Assembly: GCF_000143415.4 (NCBI RefSeq)
Contig: NW_003314357.1
Coordinates: forward strand, 267,853-331,852
Length of the DNA: 64,000 bases
From: Selaginella moellendorffii
Lineage: Eukaryota; Streptophyta; Lycopodiopsida; Selaginellales; Selaginellaceae
Direction: 5' to 3'
A model generated the notes under the pieces. The model saw only the letters and a list, made by a program, of their open reading frames with translations. It was not told where the DNA came from and made no database searches. Below, piece after piece: positions 24,901 through 34,149 of the stretch. Each line of letters begins with the position of its first letter. The stretch's first letter is position 1. The translations under genes were made by a program, and so were the position numbers.

Positions 24901-25400
24901 TTATGTTTAAGAATACTCACTAAGACATGAGTAGAAAGTGCAAAGATACCCTAGCATAGAGAAAAATAAGCAAAAAAAACATATGGAGCTAGAGTAAGCA
25001 GTAAAGGGATATAATCAAACTATAAAAACCAAGGGATATAACAAAAAATGGCTATATAAATTGAGTGGGGAATCAAGTGTAAGCTCGAGGGTTTGATACT
25101 TACAAATATAGTATTATAAAGTCTAGAGTATAAAAGTGTCCATATTAAACCAAATAGCAAGTAAGAAGCTTTTGAAGGGAGAGGTCTTAATAAACTAAAG
25201 GGTGTGGTCCCCTAAATGTTCCCATTATAAATTTTGAATAAACTAGTATCTAGGAAGTCGAGTATAAATGGTTTATAAGCATGTATATAATTCAAGACAA
25301 GTGTAACAAGATCATGGTTTTGAAGCATGCTATGAGGTAAGGCTATTAATATTAGGGAAGTAGTTCTCACATGTTCAAAAGGATGGCTTTCAATAAAAGT
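22000..25400. other. AT-rich decayed region, no gene seen
   Basis: About 3.4 kb of AT-rich sequence without a protein-like frame. Around 24190-24300 a fragment (TAAGCCTAAACTCCATACTG, then CAGTGGGGTACC) matches the dispersed repeat at 19560-19630 and its reverse at 27240-27300. Confidence 0.5.
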
Positions 25401-25416
25401 TGGTATTTGAGGAACT

Positions 25417-26210
25417 TATATTTAGTATTAGGGCAATCTTGAATAGAGAAACATATAACATATTAAGATTGACATATGACAGTCTAGTTTGCTCTGGCTA
25501 GATTTAACTCAAAGGGTAAAGTGTCGAGAGAGTGAGATGTAAATAACTAATTTTTTCATTCTACTTTAGTTATTTAACCACACTTTTGACCACTTGGAGA
25601 AGTCTCACTTACAACCTTCATAAATATTATTCTCGGCTTAGGGACTTGCTAGCCCCGTAAATGACGTCTATACATTTTGCTTTTGCACTTGGTCCAAGTG
25701 CTCCACATGTCCAATCACACAATAGACACCCAAAAATACCACTAACATATTAACCCATTGCACTAAGGCCATGTCTATTCACCTTTATTTAATTAGTAGT
25801 CTAAAACCACCCATACCATAACCCTATCTCTCAAAGATTGGGCTATCAATCCATGAGTGGATATCCTATAATCACACTTTAGCATCTTTAAAATGCCCAA
25901 AGACATAAGAAACACCCTCCCTTAATATCCCTTCTTTGGTCCCCACTAAATCCCTCTCTATTCACTGTAGTACTCGCCAACACCACCACATAAAGGCTTA
26001 ACCACCAAGTCCTATTAATTTTTAGGACTTCCTCACCATATGACCATACCCTTGGTCACTACACAAAAACATTGTTCTTCTTCTTTTCTATAGTCCAAGA
26101 GTTTGGGATGATATTTCTAAATATTATGGCCCTAAGAAAACCTTATGGGTACTCCCTTAACCTTCCACTTCTAGGTGCCCTAGTTATGTGGCATTATGGC
26201 ATTACAAGCA
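25417..26210 (+). mobile_element. Decayed LTR element end, copy A of a large repeat
   Basis: The stretch 25417-25537 is a strongly diverged version of the Cassandra-like internal domain found at 29057-29210 (ACTTATATTTAGTATTAGGG, GATTGACAT, TAGTTTGCTC, AAAGTGTCGAGAGAG). From 25538 it reads TGTAAATAACTAA and continues as an LTR-like sequence. Its reverse complement matches copy B at about 28600-30761 over several hundred bases. Copy A lacks the Cassandra insertion seen in copy B. Confidence 0.6.
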
Positions 26211-27130
26211 ATGAGTTAACACTTCATTGCAAATTATTTTTCAAGAGGAAAAAATGATTTATGTGGTTGATCCTTCGTCCCTAATGATTCTTTTTTCAGT
26301 TTTATCTTTGACCAAACCTCAAATTTGCATTCGCATTGCCTTCAATCCAATCCAAAAAAAGTTTATAAAAGAGTATAATAATGACTACTTGAACCATTAG
26401 ACCAATCCCTACAGTCTTGTTTGATCTATTTGTAATTATGCCTAGGAAGGATCCACTAGTGCCGTGCTTAACAATTACGGACTAGCCTATTTACCACTTA
26501 TAGCAAACCTAGGGGAAATTTACTTATACCTATGGTACATAGAACAACTCATGGAACCACTAATAGTGTAACATTTATCCTGCCAGCTTAAAGTGCAATT
26601 TTGAGTTGCTAATGTGCCTCACTCACGAGCCCAAGTGCAAACTCATAGAAACCAAACATCTCTGATCCAACCTATGAGCCCAAGCACAAGCTTATACAAT
26701 TTAGTCCAAAAAGGTAACCAAAATTTATACCTAAAGAACAAATGCAAAGTCATAACACCCAAACATGTACCTACTTGGACCATCATTTTCATCTTTGCAT
26801 ATGCAACAAGATTAATTGCTCAATCTCATTGGATAATACTCATTGAGACTCTTCTTCTGATACCAAATGTACCACATATGGTTTTACCTTTTATCCTATG
26901 GTGATTTACTATAGGATAACCATGAAACGAAACCTAAACCTTCCATATGCCACATATTATATGCCATGTGTCCAAAGGACAATGGAGTGGAACCTGAGTT
27001 TCAGGGCCTTGGGCCATGGAATGAAGGAACAATGCTAAACTTCTAAGCATGGAACCAAGGAGCAAACGAATTGGAGCACGAAGCAATTCCTAAACGTTTA
27101 ACCCAAGGAGCGAAGGGACAGGAGCACAGA
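26210..27130. other. Decayed repeats with a reverse-strand PBS-like site
   Basis: No gene is seen. At 26857-26867 the minus strand reads TTTGGTATCAG preceded by GTGGTACA, the arrangement of an LTR end plus an initiator-Met primer-binding site. This hints at another minus-strand LTR element to the right. No partner LTR was identified. Confidence 0.35.
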
Positions 27131-27640
27131 GTGACTTGGTATAGTCCTAAAGCATCTAACATCCCAATGCTAGAACCAACACACAAAATAGAGCCAAACA
27201 GAGTCTAACACTATTTTAGCATACTAGTGGCATAACACGAGGATATGGGTACTTCACCAGTTAGCATGGTATGGGACTTGGGCTTAAACCCGAGCCGAAT
27301 GCAAAACAAAGACAGGCACGTAAGTAAGAGCTAGACTATACCTTAAGTTGGTTAGCTATACCTAACCTACCCACTATTCCTACTATACATTTGAAACCCC
27401 TTATACCCCCCTATGCCCTCCCCCCCCCCCCCTGCCCTTCTAAGGAACACACACATACTTTGGGCTTTCACCCTTATTGACCCTTAATACCAAGAGTTAG
27501 TTTCTAGAACAAGCTCAAAACTTATTAAATATAGAATGTCCCTAGATTGTGAATTTGGACATAGCCATTGTATTCAAGACAATCTCTACATTCTGTAGAT
27601 ATGCCAAATGAGTAGATCTAGGCACTTTCAATAAATAGCA
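27130..27640 (-). repeat. Reversed copy of the 19.5-kb repeat family
   Basis: The reverse complement matches 19300-19700: GGTTTAAGCCCAAGTCCCA, TACCATGCTA, TGGTGAAGTACCCAT and GAATGTAGAGATTGTC are shared with mismatches. It includes a C tract (about 27419-27432) followed by CTTTGGGCTTTCACCC, as in the copies near 17600 and 18560. Confidence 0.6.
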
Positions 27641-27891
27641 TTTAAGACTAGAATGAGATTAACACATAAGTGTGAAACACAAATCCTTAAGCCCCAAAGT
27701 GGAGCCGAAATGGTGCCACGTAGTAGTGGCCAAAGTGAAAGCCAAACGAGCGTAATACGTTTGGACTAAAAACTCCGACTTGAAGAGTCGAGAGCGGAAG
27801 TGGAACTCCCGTTAGAGTGCTCAAGGAACGAGAATGAAGCAAGCAATAAAAGAGTCCTTAGAAAAGGGACACAAGAGGACCATCACATGAC

Positions 27892-28296
27892 ACGAGATGG
27901 AGTCCAAGATGGAGTCTAAGATAGACCGAGACGGAGTCTAAGATGGAGTCTGAGATGGACCAAGATGGAATCTGAGATGGAGTCCGAGATGGAGTCCAAG
28001 ATGGAGTCCGAGATGGACCGAGACGGAGTCCAAGATGGAGTCCAAGATGGAGTTTGAGATGGACTCGAGATGGACCCAAGATGGAGTCCGAGATGGACCC
28101 GAGATGGAGTCCGAGATGGACCGAGTTGGAGTCTGAGATGGAGTTCAAGATGGACCTGAGATGGAATCTGAGATGGAGCCCAAGAAGGACCTGAGATGGA
28201 GCCTGAGGTCGAGACTGAGACCGAGACCAGGACCGAGACCGAAATCGAGACCAAGGCTAAGCCTGAGTCCAAGTTCGAGTCTAAGTCCAAGTCCAA
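27892..28296. repeat. 12-bp minisatellite (GAGATGGAGTCC)n
   Basis: About 30 units of GAGATGGAGTCC and variants (AAGATGGAGTCC, GAGACGGAGTCT), with occasional 10- or 11-bp units, run through this stretch. They grade at the right into GAGACCGAGACC-like units. Open frames across it simply translate the repeat. The same 12-mer, reversed and decayed, occurs at about 17655-17810 and 18596-18745. Confidence 0.85.
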
Positions 28297-28599
28297 GGGT
28301 GAAAGCCCAAAGCGTTCGTCTCCCAGACCCTAGGGGGTTTGGTGAGCTCCAAAAGTATAGTAAGAGGAGGACTCCAGTAGAGCCAGTTTGGCCAGGAAAG
28401 GCTAGTTTGGCCCAGGAAGGCTGTACCCAAGTGTTGGGTGATGGGATAACCACTGGGATGTCCAAGGCTAGAATGAATATGGACTGACAAACGGGGTAGC
28501 TTGGTGAAGTGTTCAAGAGTCGACTCTAGTTCCCCCGGGAGATCAAATGGCCAATGCTCTTAGTCTAAATATGGGTGGCACTACCTACTTGGACACCTA
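28297..28599. repeat. Reversed copy of the TTTGGGCTTTCACCC block
   Basis: GGGTGAAAGCCCAAAGCGTTC at about 28299, followed by CCAAAAGTATAGTAAG near 28350, is the reverse complement of the blocks at about 17560-17640 and 18520-18590. No gene is seen. Confidence 0.55.
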
Positions 28600-28866
28600 G
28601 CGTGGCTCAATGGAACCTTGCTCTAAGCCCATGGCTAGAGCACCCAAAGGCAGAAGGTGGGGAGAGTACCCATGAGGCTCGCGTAGGGCCGCCGTGTTTT
28701 GAAATGTTATCCCAATGTCCCAGACTATGGAAAGGAAGAAGAATGGTCCTTTGGTGTGGTGACCAATAATACAGCCATGTGGTAAGGAAGTCCCAGAGGA
28801 CAATGAGACTTAGTGGTTGGGCTTGTGGGCCTTATCCCAGTGGCAATGTTGGCGAACACGGCCATA

Positions 28867-29061
28867 TGTAAGCAACCAAAGGGAATGACTTGAGAAACGA
28901 TCCATAGGGGTTCAAATATAGAGGGAAAGGGCCCATGAACAAGAGTGCACCCCTTTTTCCAATCGGTCAAGGGTCTTGGGATAGTTGGGGTTAAGCGTCC
29001 TTGGGTTTGAATAGTACTGGGTTGGGTGACCTCCCGGGAAGTCTAAACTCAGAAGCTTATA
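28867..29061 (+). repeat. Cassandra-like 5' LTR
   Basis: A 195-bp LTR that starts TGTAAGCAACC. It is more diverged than the other two copies, which agree closely with each other. The 5S-like part is 28990-29043. Confidence 0.85.
28990..29043 (+). promoter_or_regulatory. 5S rRNA-derived internal Pol III promoter in LTR
   Basis: It corresponds to about positions 48-102 of plant 5S rRNA and covers the A-box (GTTAAGCGTCCTTGG) and C-box (AGTACTGGGTTGGGTGACC) of the TFIIIA-binding region. The intermediate element is altered (TTTGAA in place of GCGAGAG). The 5' half of 5S rRNA is not recognisable. Equivalent segments lie at 29694-29748 and 30257-30311. Confidence 0.8.
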
Positions 29062-29570
29062 TTTGGTATCAGAGAGGTCTCAAGTCCGACTCTGTTGGTT
29101 GGCTAAGGGAATCGCACCACATGTTGATTGACATCTGGCTGGTCCAGTTTGCTCCGCTGGGCTCGACCCGAGGGGTAGGGTGTCAAGAGAGCGGGGCTCT
29201 CGGGAGAGCTGCGGCTCTTAGCTTCCGTTCACGAGGGCGTGAACTTGTAGGGAAGCGTGGTGGATTGGGGTCCGACTCTGTTGGTTGGCTAGGGGAATCG
29301 CACCACATGTTGATTGACATCTGGCTGGTCCAGTTTGCTCCGCTGGGCTCGACCCGAAGGGTAGGGTGTCAAGAGAGCGGGGCTCTCGGGAGAGCTGCGG
29401 CTCTTAGCTTCCGTTCACGAGTGCGTGAACTTGTAGGGAAGCGTGGTGGATTGTAAGCAACCAAAGGGAATGATTCAAGGTAGGGTGTCAAGAGAGCGGG
29501 GCTCTCGGGAGAGCTGCGGCTCTCAGCTTCCGTTCACGAGGGCGTGAACTTGTAGGGAAGCGTGGTGGAT

Positions 29571-29765
29571 TGTAAGCAACCAAAGGGAACGATTCGAGAG
29601 ACGATCCATAGGGGTTCAAATATAGAAGGAAAGGGCCCATGAATAAGAGTGCACCCCCTTTTCCAATCGGTCAAGGGTCTTGGGATAGTTGGGGTTAAGC
29701 ATCCTTGGGTTTGAATAGTACTGGGCTGGGTGACCTCCCGGGAAGTCCAAACTCAGGAGCTTACA
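29571..29765 (+). repeat. Cassandra-like 3' LTR
   Basis: A 195-bp LTR ending GAGCTTACA and followed by CCATGGAC. A 25-bp stub of the same LTR start (29452 onward) sits 119 bp upstream, breaking off into internal sequence. This is a mark of rearrangement. Confidence 0.85.
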
Positions 29766-30133
29766 CCATGGACAAAAAAAGGGACTTGGTGGGGACTGTA
29801 AATGGGATATTAGGGAAGGTTGTTCCCCATGTCTGTGGGCATTTTAAGGATGTTAAAGAGTGGATCTAAGATGGTCACTCATGGATGGATGGCCCAATCC
29901 TTGAGAGATGGGACTGCGATGCAGATGGTGTTAAACCACCGATGTGACCAAGGTGAATGAGCATAGCCTTAGCGTAATGGGCTGGTATGTCGATGGTACC
30001 TTGGGGCTGGTCCAGTTTGCTCCGCTGGGCTCGACCCGAGGGGTAGGGTGTCAAGAGAGCGGGGCTCTCGGGAGAGCTGCGGCTCTTAGCTTCCGTTCAC
30101 GAGGGCGTGAACTTGCAGGGAAGTGTGGTGGAT

Positions 30134-30328
30134 TGTAAGCAACCAAAGGGAACGATTCGAGAGACGATCCATAGGGGTTCAAATATAGAGGGAAAGGGCC
30201 CATGAATAAGAGTGCACCCCCTTTTCCAATCGGTCAAGGGTCTTGGGATAGTTGGGGTTAAGCGTCCTTGGGTTTGAATAGTACTGGGCTGGGTGACCTC
30301 CCGGGAAGTCCAAACTCAAGAGCTTACA
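30134..30328 (+). repeat. Third Cassandra-like LTR in a tandem duplication
   Basis: This LTR is nearly identical to the one at 29571. It is preceded by the same internal sequence (30005-30133) and followed by the same 239-bp host flank (30329-30567 versus 29766-30004). The 563-bp spacing and identical flanks show a segmental duplication, not a second insertion. Confidence 0.85.
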
Positions 30329-30761
30329 CCATGGACAAAAAAAGGGACTTGGTGGGGACTGTAAATGGGATATTAGGGAAGGTTGTTCCCCATGTCTGTG
30401 GGCATTTTAAGGATGTTAAAGAGTGGATCTAAGATGGTCACTCATGGATGGATGGCCCAATCCTTGAGAGATAGGACTGCGATGCAGATGGTGTTAAACC
30501 ACCGATGTGACCAAGGTGAATGAGCATAGCCTTAGCGTAACGGGCTGGTATGTCGATGGTACCTTGGGGTGTCGGTTATGGGATCGGACACATGGAGCAC
30601 TTGGACCAAGTGCAATGGTTGAATGGCATGGATGCCATTCTTGGGGCTAGCAAGTCCCTAAATCTAGAATAGGACTTACAGAGGTTGTGAGTGAGACTCC
30701 TTTAAGTGGTCGAATGTGTGGTTAAGTGACTAAAGTAGAATGGAAAATTTAGTCGCTTACA

Positions 30762-31664
30762 ACAAGGCATAATAGCAAGGGTGTTTGGCAGACATGGTAA
30801 GCTATCATCTAGTAAATATTGAAAGACTAGTGGTCATCCTATAATTACACCTTAGAATACTTAGGATGCTCTATGATATATAGTGGAACACCATCCCCTA
30901 ATATCTTTTCTTCAATCCCTACCAATTAACACTATGTCATAAATGTGACTTCAAGTATTGAAAGTTACCTGTCAGGTAATCCTTTCAAATATTCTTTCCT
31001 TACTACCACGATAGTAAGAGGTTGGTATTACTGGACTCTTTATTAATCTCCACTTGAGTTAGTTGAGTCTTAAATCGAATAAACATAAGGTAGGAACTTT
31101 ATGTGTTTCTTGCTGAGCATACTTGGCCCGATTTGAGAAACTTGTGTCATTAGCTTGCACTTGCTAATATCAAGAACCTTTGTGATATTGAGATTTGGAT
31201 AAATAGCCCAATCTTAGAGAGGCAAAACCATTGTAGAGGTGGTTTTAGACAACTAATGAGATATAAAAATGGATATGGCCTTAGTGTAAGAACAATTGTA
31301 CCTTTGAGTGTTTAAAGTGGGACTAAGCATGGAGCATTTAAGTCAACATGGCTTTAAGATTTGCTCCATTAAACTTGAAAGTCATGGGATATGAAACTTC
31401 TAGAGTGGATTTCTTATTGTCACCTCTATGATAATCATTTAGTAAGAAAATCTGAAAACTAAACCTACTCACACACCACTCCACTATCAAGGATAGGTTA
31501 CTTTTTACAAGTACCTCAGTTAGTAGTTGAGCAAACATATTCCCACCAAGCAACCATCTACTGATGGGATGTGCAAAAGGAGCACTATTAGGCCAAGGTC
31601 AACACCACATTGTTATATAGTTGTGCCATATGGGTGCCCAGCCAATCATTGACAAGCTATACAT
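30762..31664. repeat. Decayed repeat fragments, no gene seen
   Basis: The stretch 31190-31350 is a third, weaker copy of the repeat at 30440-30620 (AGCCCAATCTTAGAGAG, GGCCTTAGTGTAA, CATGGAGCA). The start (about 30765-30825) matches the reverse of 19200-19250. The stretch 31370-31465 matches 38710-38800 (CTCTATGAtAATCA, TAGTAAGAaAATCTGAA). Confidence 0.5.
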
Positions 31665-31699
31665 ATATGTATATATATATATGTATGTATATGTATATC

Positions 31700-31752
<53 letters not shown>

Positions 31753-31803
31753 GTATATATGTATATATATATATGTATATATGTATGTATATATATATGT
31801 ATG

Positions 31804-31837
<34 letters not shown>

Positions 31838-31915
31838 TGTATGTATATGTATATATGTATATATACTGATATACATACATATATATATGTATGTATATAT
31901 GTATGTATGTGTATA
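31665..31915. repeat. TA/TGTA microsatellite
   Basis: About 250 bp of alternating TATA and TGTATG repeats. All Tyr/Ile-rich open frames here are products of the microsatellite. Confidence 0.95.
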
Positions 31916-32215
31916 TTGCACTCCTATGTTAAATAAATTTCTATTTGATGGCACACAATCATCTGCACTCCAGTTGCTGTGACATAAAATGAAATATATA
32001 GTTTTTAGATATGAAATATATAGAAACGACACAGCTTGTGTTTAGTTCGAGTCAAAAGTGCTTGATTCTTATATCTTGGACCATACTTCACGAAAACTAA
32101 CGATGAGGTATAATGCTTGCCTTCCTTCTTACTTTGATCTACACAAAATTTGACAACCTTGAAATCAATCACATACCACCATAAGTGAGTTCATCGTCCA
32201 CAGGTTTCATATCAT

Positions 32216-33973
32216 TTAGGGCGCAATGCTATTGGTAAGCAACACATAGTGAATGGAGCTCGCTGGATCCAACTGACCCGCCCCACACGCGCTCAAGAAT
32301 GTAGTCCACGTTACATCGTTTGGGCGGTAGGGCATTGCTTGGAGGAGATCTAGTGCTTCTTCGATTTGCCCAGCACGCGCAAGAATCCCCAGCATTCGCG
32401 TGTAGTGATCGAGCCCTGGCTCCAGCGAGTGATCGTGTCTCATGGACACAAAGCTCTCCCGCGCCAATGCTACCAGCCCGCTATGGCCACAGCTAAAGAG
32501 AAGGCTGTTGAAGACCACGTGGTCGGCTGGGATGCCGTGGTGGAGCATTGCCCTGAGCGTATCGACGGTCGCCCTGGCACAGCCGTTGAGAGCGTAGGAC
32601 GCAATCAGGGCCGTCCACAGCACTGCATCGTCTCCACCTCCCTTCTGGACAGCCAGATCGAACAGCCGACAAGATTCTGCCACGTAGCCCCTCTGCGCGT
32701 GTGCGGCAATCGTCGCCGTCCACGACATTGCCTCCCTCTCGGGCATCTTCTCCAGGGCTTCTTGAGCGAGTGCGAGATGCCCGTTTTGGGCATATGCTCC
32801 AACCATTGCGTTCCAGCACACGCAATCGCGCCTTGGCATTAGATCGAAGATGTCTCTCGCTCTATCAATGGAACCATGGATGGAATAGGCGATTATCATT
32901 GAAGTCCAGCACACCATATCCACATTCACAGTGGAAGAAGCCATGGAATGGAAAATCTTCTCGGCCTCGTCCAAGCAGCCGCTCTGGGCAAGCGCCTGGA
33001 GCATTGCGGTCTTGCTTGACAGATTCCACATTGGCATCCTGGTAAAAACTGCCCTGGAATCTCCATAACCCGAGCATGCCGCCACTAAAACGGCATTCCA
33101 GGACGTGATGCTGCGGTGTGGCATCTCGGAGAAGATGCCATGGGCTTTGCCGTATATGCCGTACTGCAAGAATGCGCCAATGATGCCCGTGCAAGCTCCG
33201 GAATCGTGACGCGGCATCTTTGCAAACACCTCTGTCGCGCCCTCAAGATGCCCGGACAGGGAATATGCCCTGGACAGGATTGTCCACGACACGGCATCTG
33301 GGCGTGGAATGGAATCGAACACCATGCGTGCCTCTGTAAGCTTTTGGGACTCGGTGTACATTCCAAGTATCTCGTTCCACGACACCACATTGGGCTCTGG
33401 CATCTTCGAGAAGAAAAGACACGCACAAACAATTTGCCTCCTCTGGGCATATGCCGCAAGCATAAGATTCCACGTGTATACGTTCCTGAGGGGCATGGAA
33501 TCAAAGAGCGATATCGCGGCACTAAGGTTCTCAAGATTTGATAGAGCGGTGATGACGTAATTACAAGAGAAAACATCCCAATGGGGCATAGAGTAGAAGA
33601 TCTGTAAACATGTTTGGAAATGCCCTACCTGGGCATATGCGGTGATAAGCGTGTTCCAGGCCACCATGTTCCACAGAGGCATCCGATCGAAGGTTCCTTT
33701 CGTGCTGTGGGGATCGCTATTGCGCACGTACGCGGCGGCCATGGTGTTCCACGAAACAAAGCTACGCTCGGGCATGGAATCGAACAGTCGCTTCGCCGCT
33801 GCCACATCCCCAGTCTGGGCATGACTGGAGATTATCATGTTCCACGTCACCACGTCCCAGCTGGGCATTCGGTGGAAGGTGAAGCGGGCCTCCTCCATTC
33901 TCCCCGCTTGAATCAGTGCCTGGATCCTGGCGGTCCACGGTATCGCGATCCTTGGCATACAACGGAGACTCAA
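32216..33973 (-). CDS. Pentatricopeptide repeat (PPR) protein, PLS-like
   Basis: Intronless, 585 aa. It consists almost wholly of 31-36-residue PPR units with the recurring pattern WNxxIxAYAQxGxxxxAxxxFDxMP (for example VSWNTMAAAYVRN, VAWNTLITAYAQVGH, YTWNLMLAAYAQ). Such proteins bind RNA one base per repeat, usually in mitochondria or plastids, and take part in editing, splicing or stability. The C terminus reaches HYTRMLGILARAGQIEEALD and MPYRPNDVTWTTFLSACG, the usual approach to an E domain, then stops at YVLLTNSIAP. There is no E+ or DYW domain, so any editing activity would need a partner in trans. Part of this gene is duplicated at 37735-38230. An organelle signal is not obvious, so the true start could differ. 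Confidence 0.9.
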   Translation of the reverse strand: MSLRCMPRIAIPWTARIQALIQAGRMEEARFTFHRMPSWDVVTWNMIISSHAQTGDVAAAKRLFDSMPERSFVSWNTMAAAYVRNSDPHSTKGTFDRMPLWNMVAWNTLITAYAQVGHFQTCLQIFYSMPHWDVFSCNYVITALSNLENLSAAISLFDSMPLRNVYTWNLMLAAYAQRRQIVCACLFFSKMPEPNVVSWNEILGMYTESQKLTEARMVFDSIPRPDAVSWTILSRAYSLSGHLEGATEVFAKMPRHDSGACTGIIGAFLQYGIYGKAHGIFSEMPHRSITSWNAVLVAACSGYGDSRAVFTRMPMWNLSSKTAMLQALAQSGCLDEAEKIFHSMASSTVNVDMVCWTSMIIAYSIHGSIDRARDIFDLMPRRDCVCWNAMVGAYAQNGHLALAQEALEKMPEREAMSWTATIAAHAQRGYVAESCRLFDLAVQKGGGDDAVLWTALIASYALNGCARATVDTLRAMLHHGIPADHVVFNSLLFSCGHSGLVALARESFVSMRHDHSLEPGLDHYTRMLGILARAGQIEEALDLLQAMPYRPNDVTWTTFLSACGAGQLDPASSIHYVLLTNSIAP

Positions 33974-34047
33974 AATCGGGGCTATGGCGCATTTGGAAGG
34001 GAGCGCGCTTCAAGCAGTACGGGGACACGGCCGAGCCCTGGAGAGTC

Positions 34048-34075
34048 TATCCTACCCCAGCTCTGGGGTAGGATA
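34048..34075. repeat. 13-bp perfect inverted repeat upstream of the PPR gene
   Basis: TATCCTACCCCAG, a 2-nt spacer, then CTGGGGTAGGATA. It lies 75 bp before the PPR start codon. A near-identical hairpin (one mismatch) is at 38196-38221 in the duplicated copy. Confidence 0.8.
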
Positions 34076-34149
34076 TAGATCCGCGCCACCCTTGGTATGC
34101 TGGAGAATTACTGAGCCTTTCCATTTGGATCACGGGGCAAGGTGACGCT

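Larger units (their letters stand above)
28867..29765 (+). mobile_element. Cassandra-like TRIM with 5S rRNA sequence in its LTRs
   Basis: It has two 195-bp LTRs, 28867-29061 and 29571-29765, with ends TGTAAGC and GCTTACA (GCTTATA in the 5' copy). TGGTATCAGAG at 29064-29074 is an initiator-Met primer-binding site. GGGAAGCGTGGTGGAT precedes the 3' LTR as a purine-rich tract. Flanks are CCATA on the left and CCATG on the right, a 5-bp target duplication with one mismatch. Each LTR contains the promoter half of 5S rRNA (GTTAAGCG, CTTGGG, then AGTACTGGGCTGGGTGACC). Short LTRs with 5S sequence and no coding region define the Cassandra TRIM group of vascular plants. The internal domain is duplicated (176-bp period from 29095 and 29271), followed by a third, partial copy. 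Confidence 0.85.
28600..30761 (-). mobile_element. Copy B of a large LTR-like repeat, host of the Cassandra insertion
   Basis: On the minus strand it starts TGTAAGCGACTAAATTTTCC at 30761 and extends left to about 28600. It aligns to copy A (25538-26210, opposite orientation) over its length. Shared blocks include GAGCACTTGGACCAAGTGC (about 30595-30613; reversed near 25690) and AGAGTACCCATGAGG (about 28664; reversed near 26147). Copy B is interrupted by the Cassandra-like element and by a tandem duplication. Confidence 0.6.

Noticed and set aside
27858-28516. Open frames with Leu/His/Ser-Asp repeats
   Set aside because: They translate the 12-bp minisatellite and have no other content.
28990-29043. 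A functional 5S rRNA gene
   Set aside because: Only the 3' half of 5S rRNA is recognisable and it lies inside LTRs, so this is an element-borne promoter.
29001-30138. A 151-codon open frame and related ones with repeated LVQFAPLGSTRGVG
   Set aside because: They fall in the tandemly repeated, non-coding internal part of the Cassandra-like TRIM. The apparent protein repeats mirror the DNA repeats.
31599-32032. Tyr/Ile-rich open frames on both strands
   Set aside because: They are produced by the TA/TGTA microsatellite.
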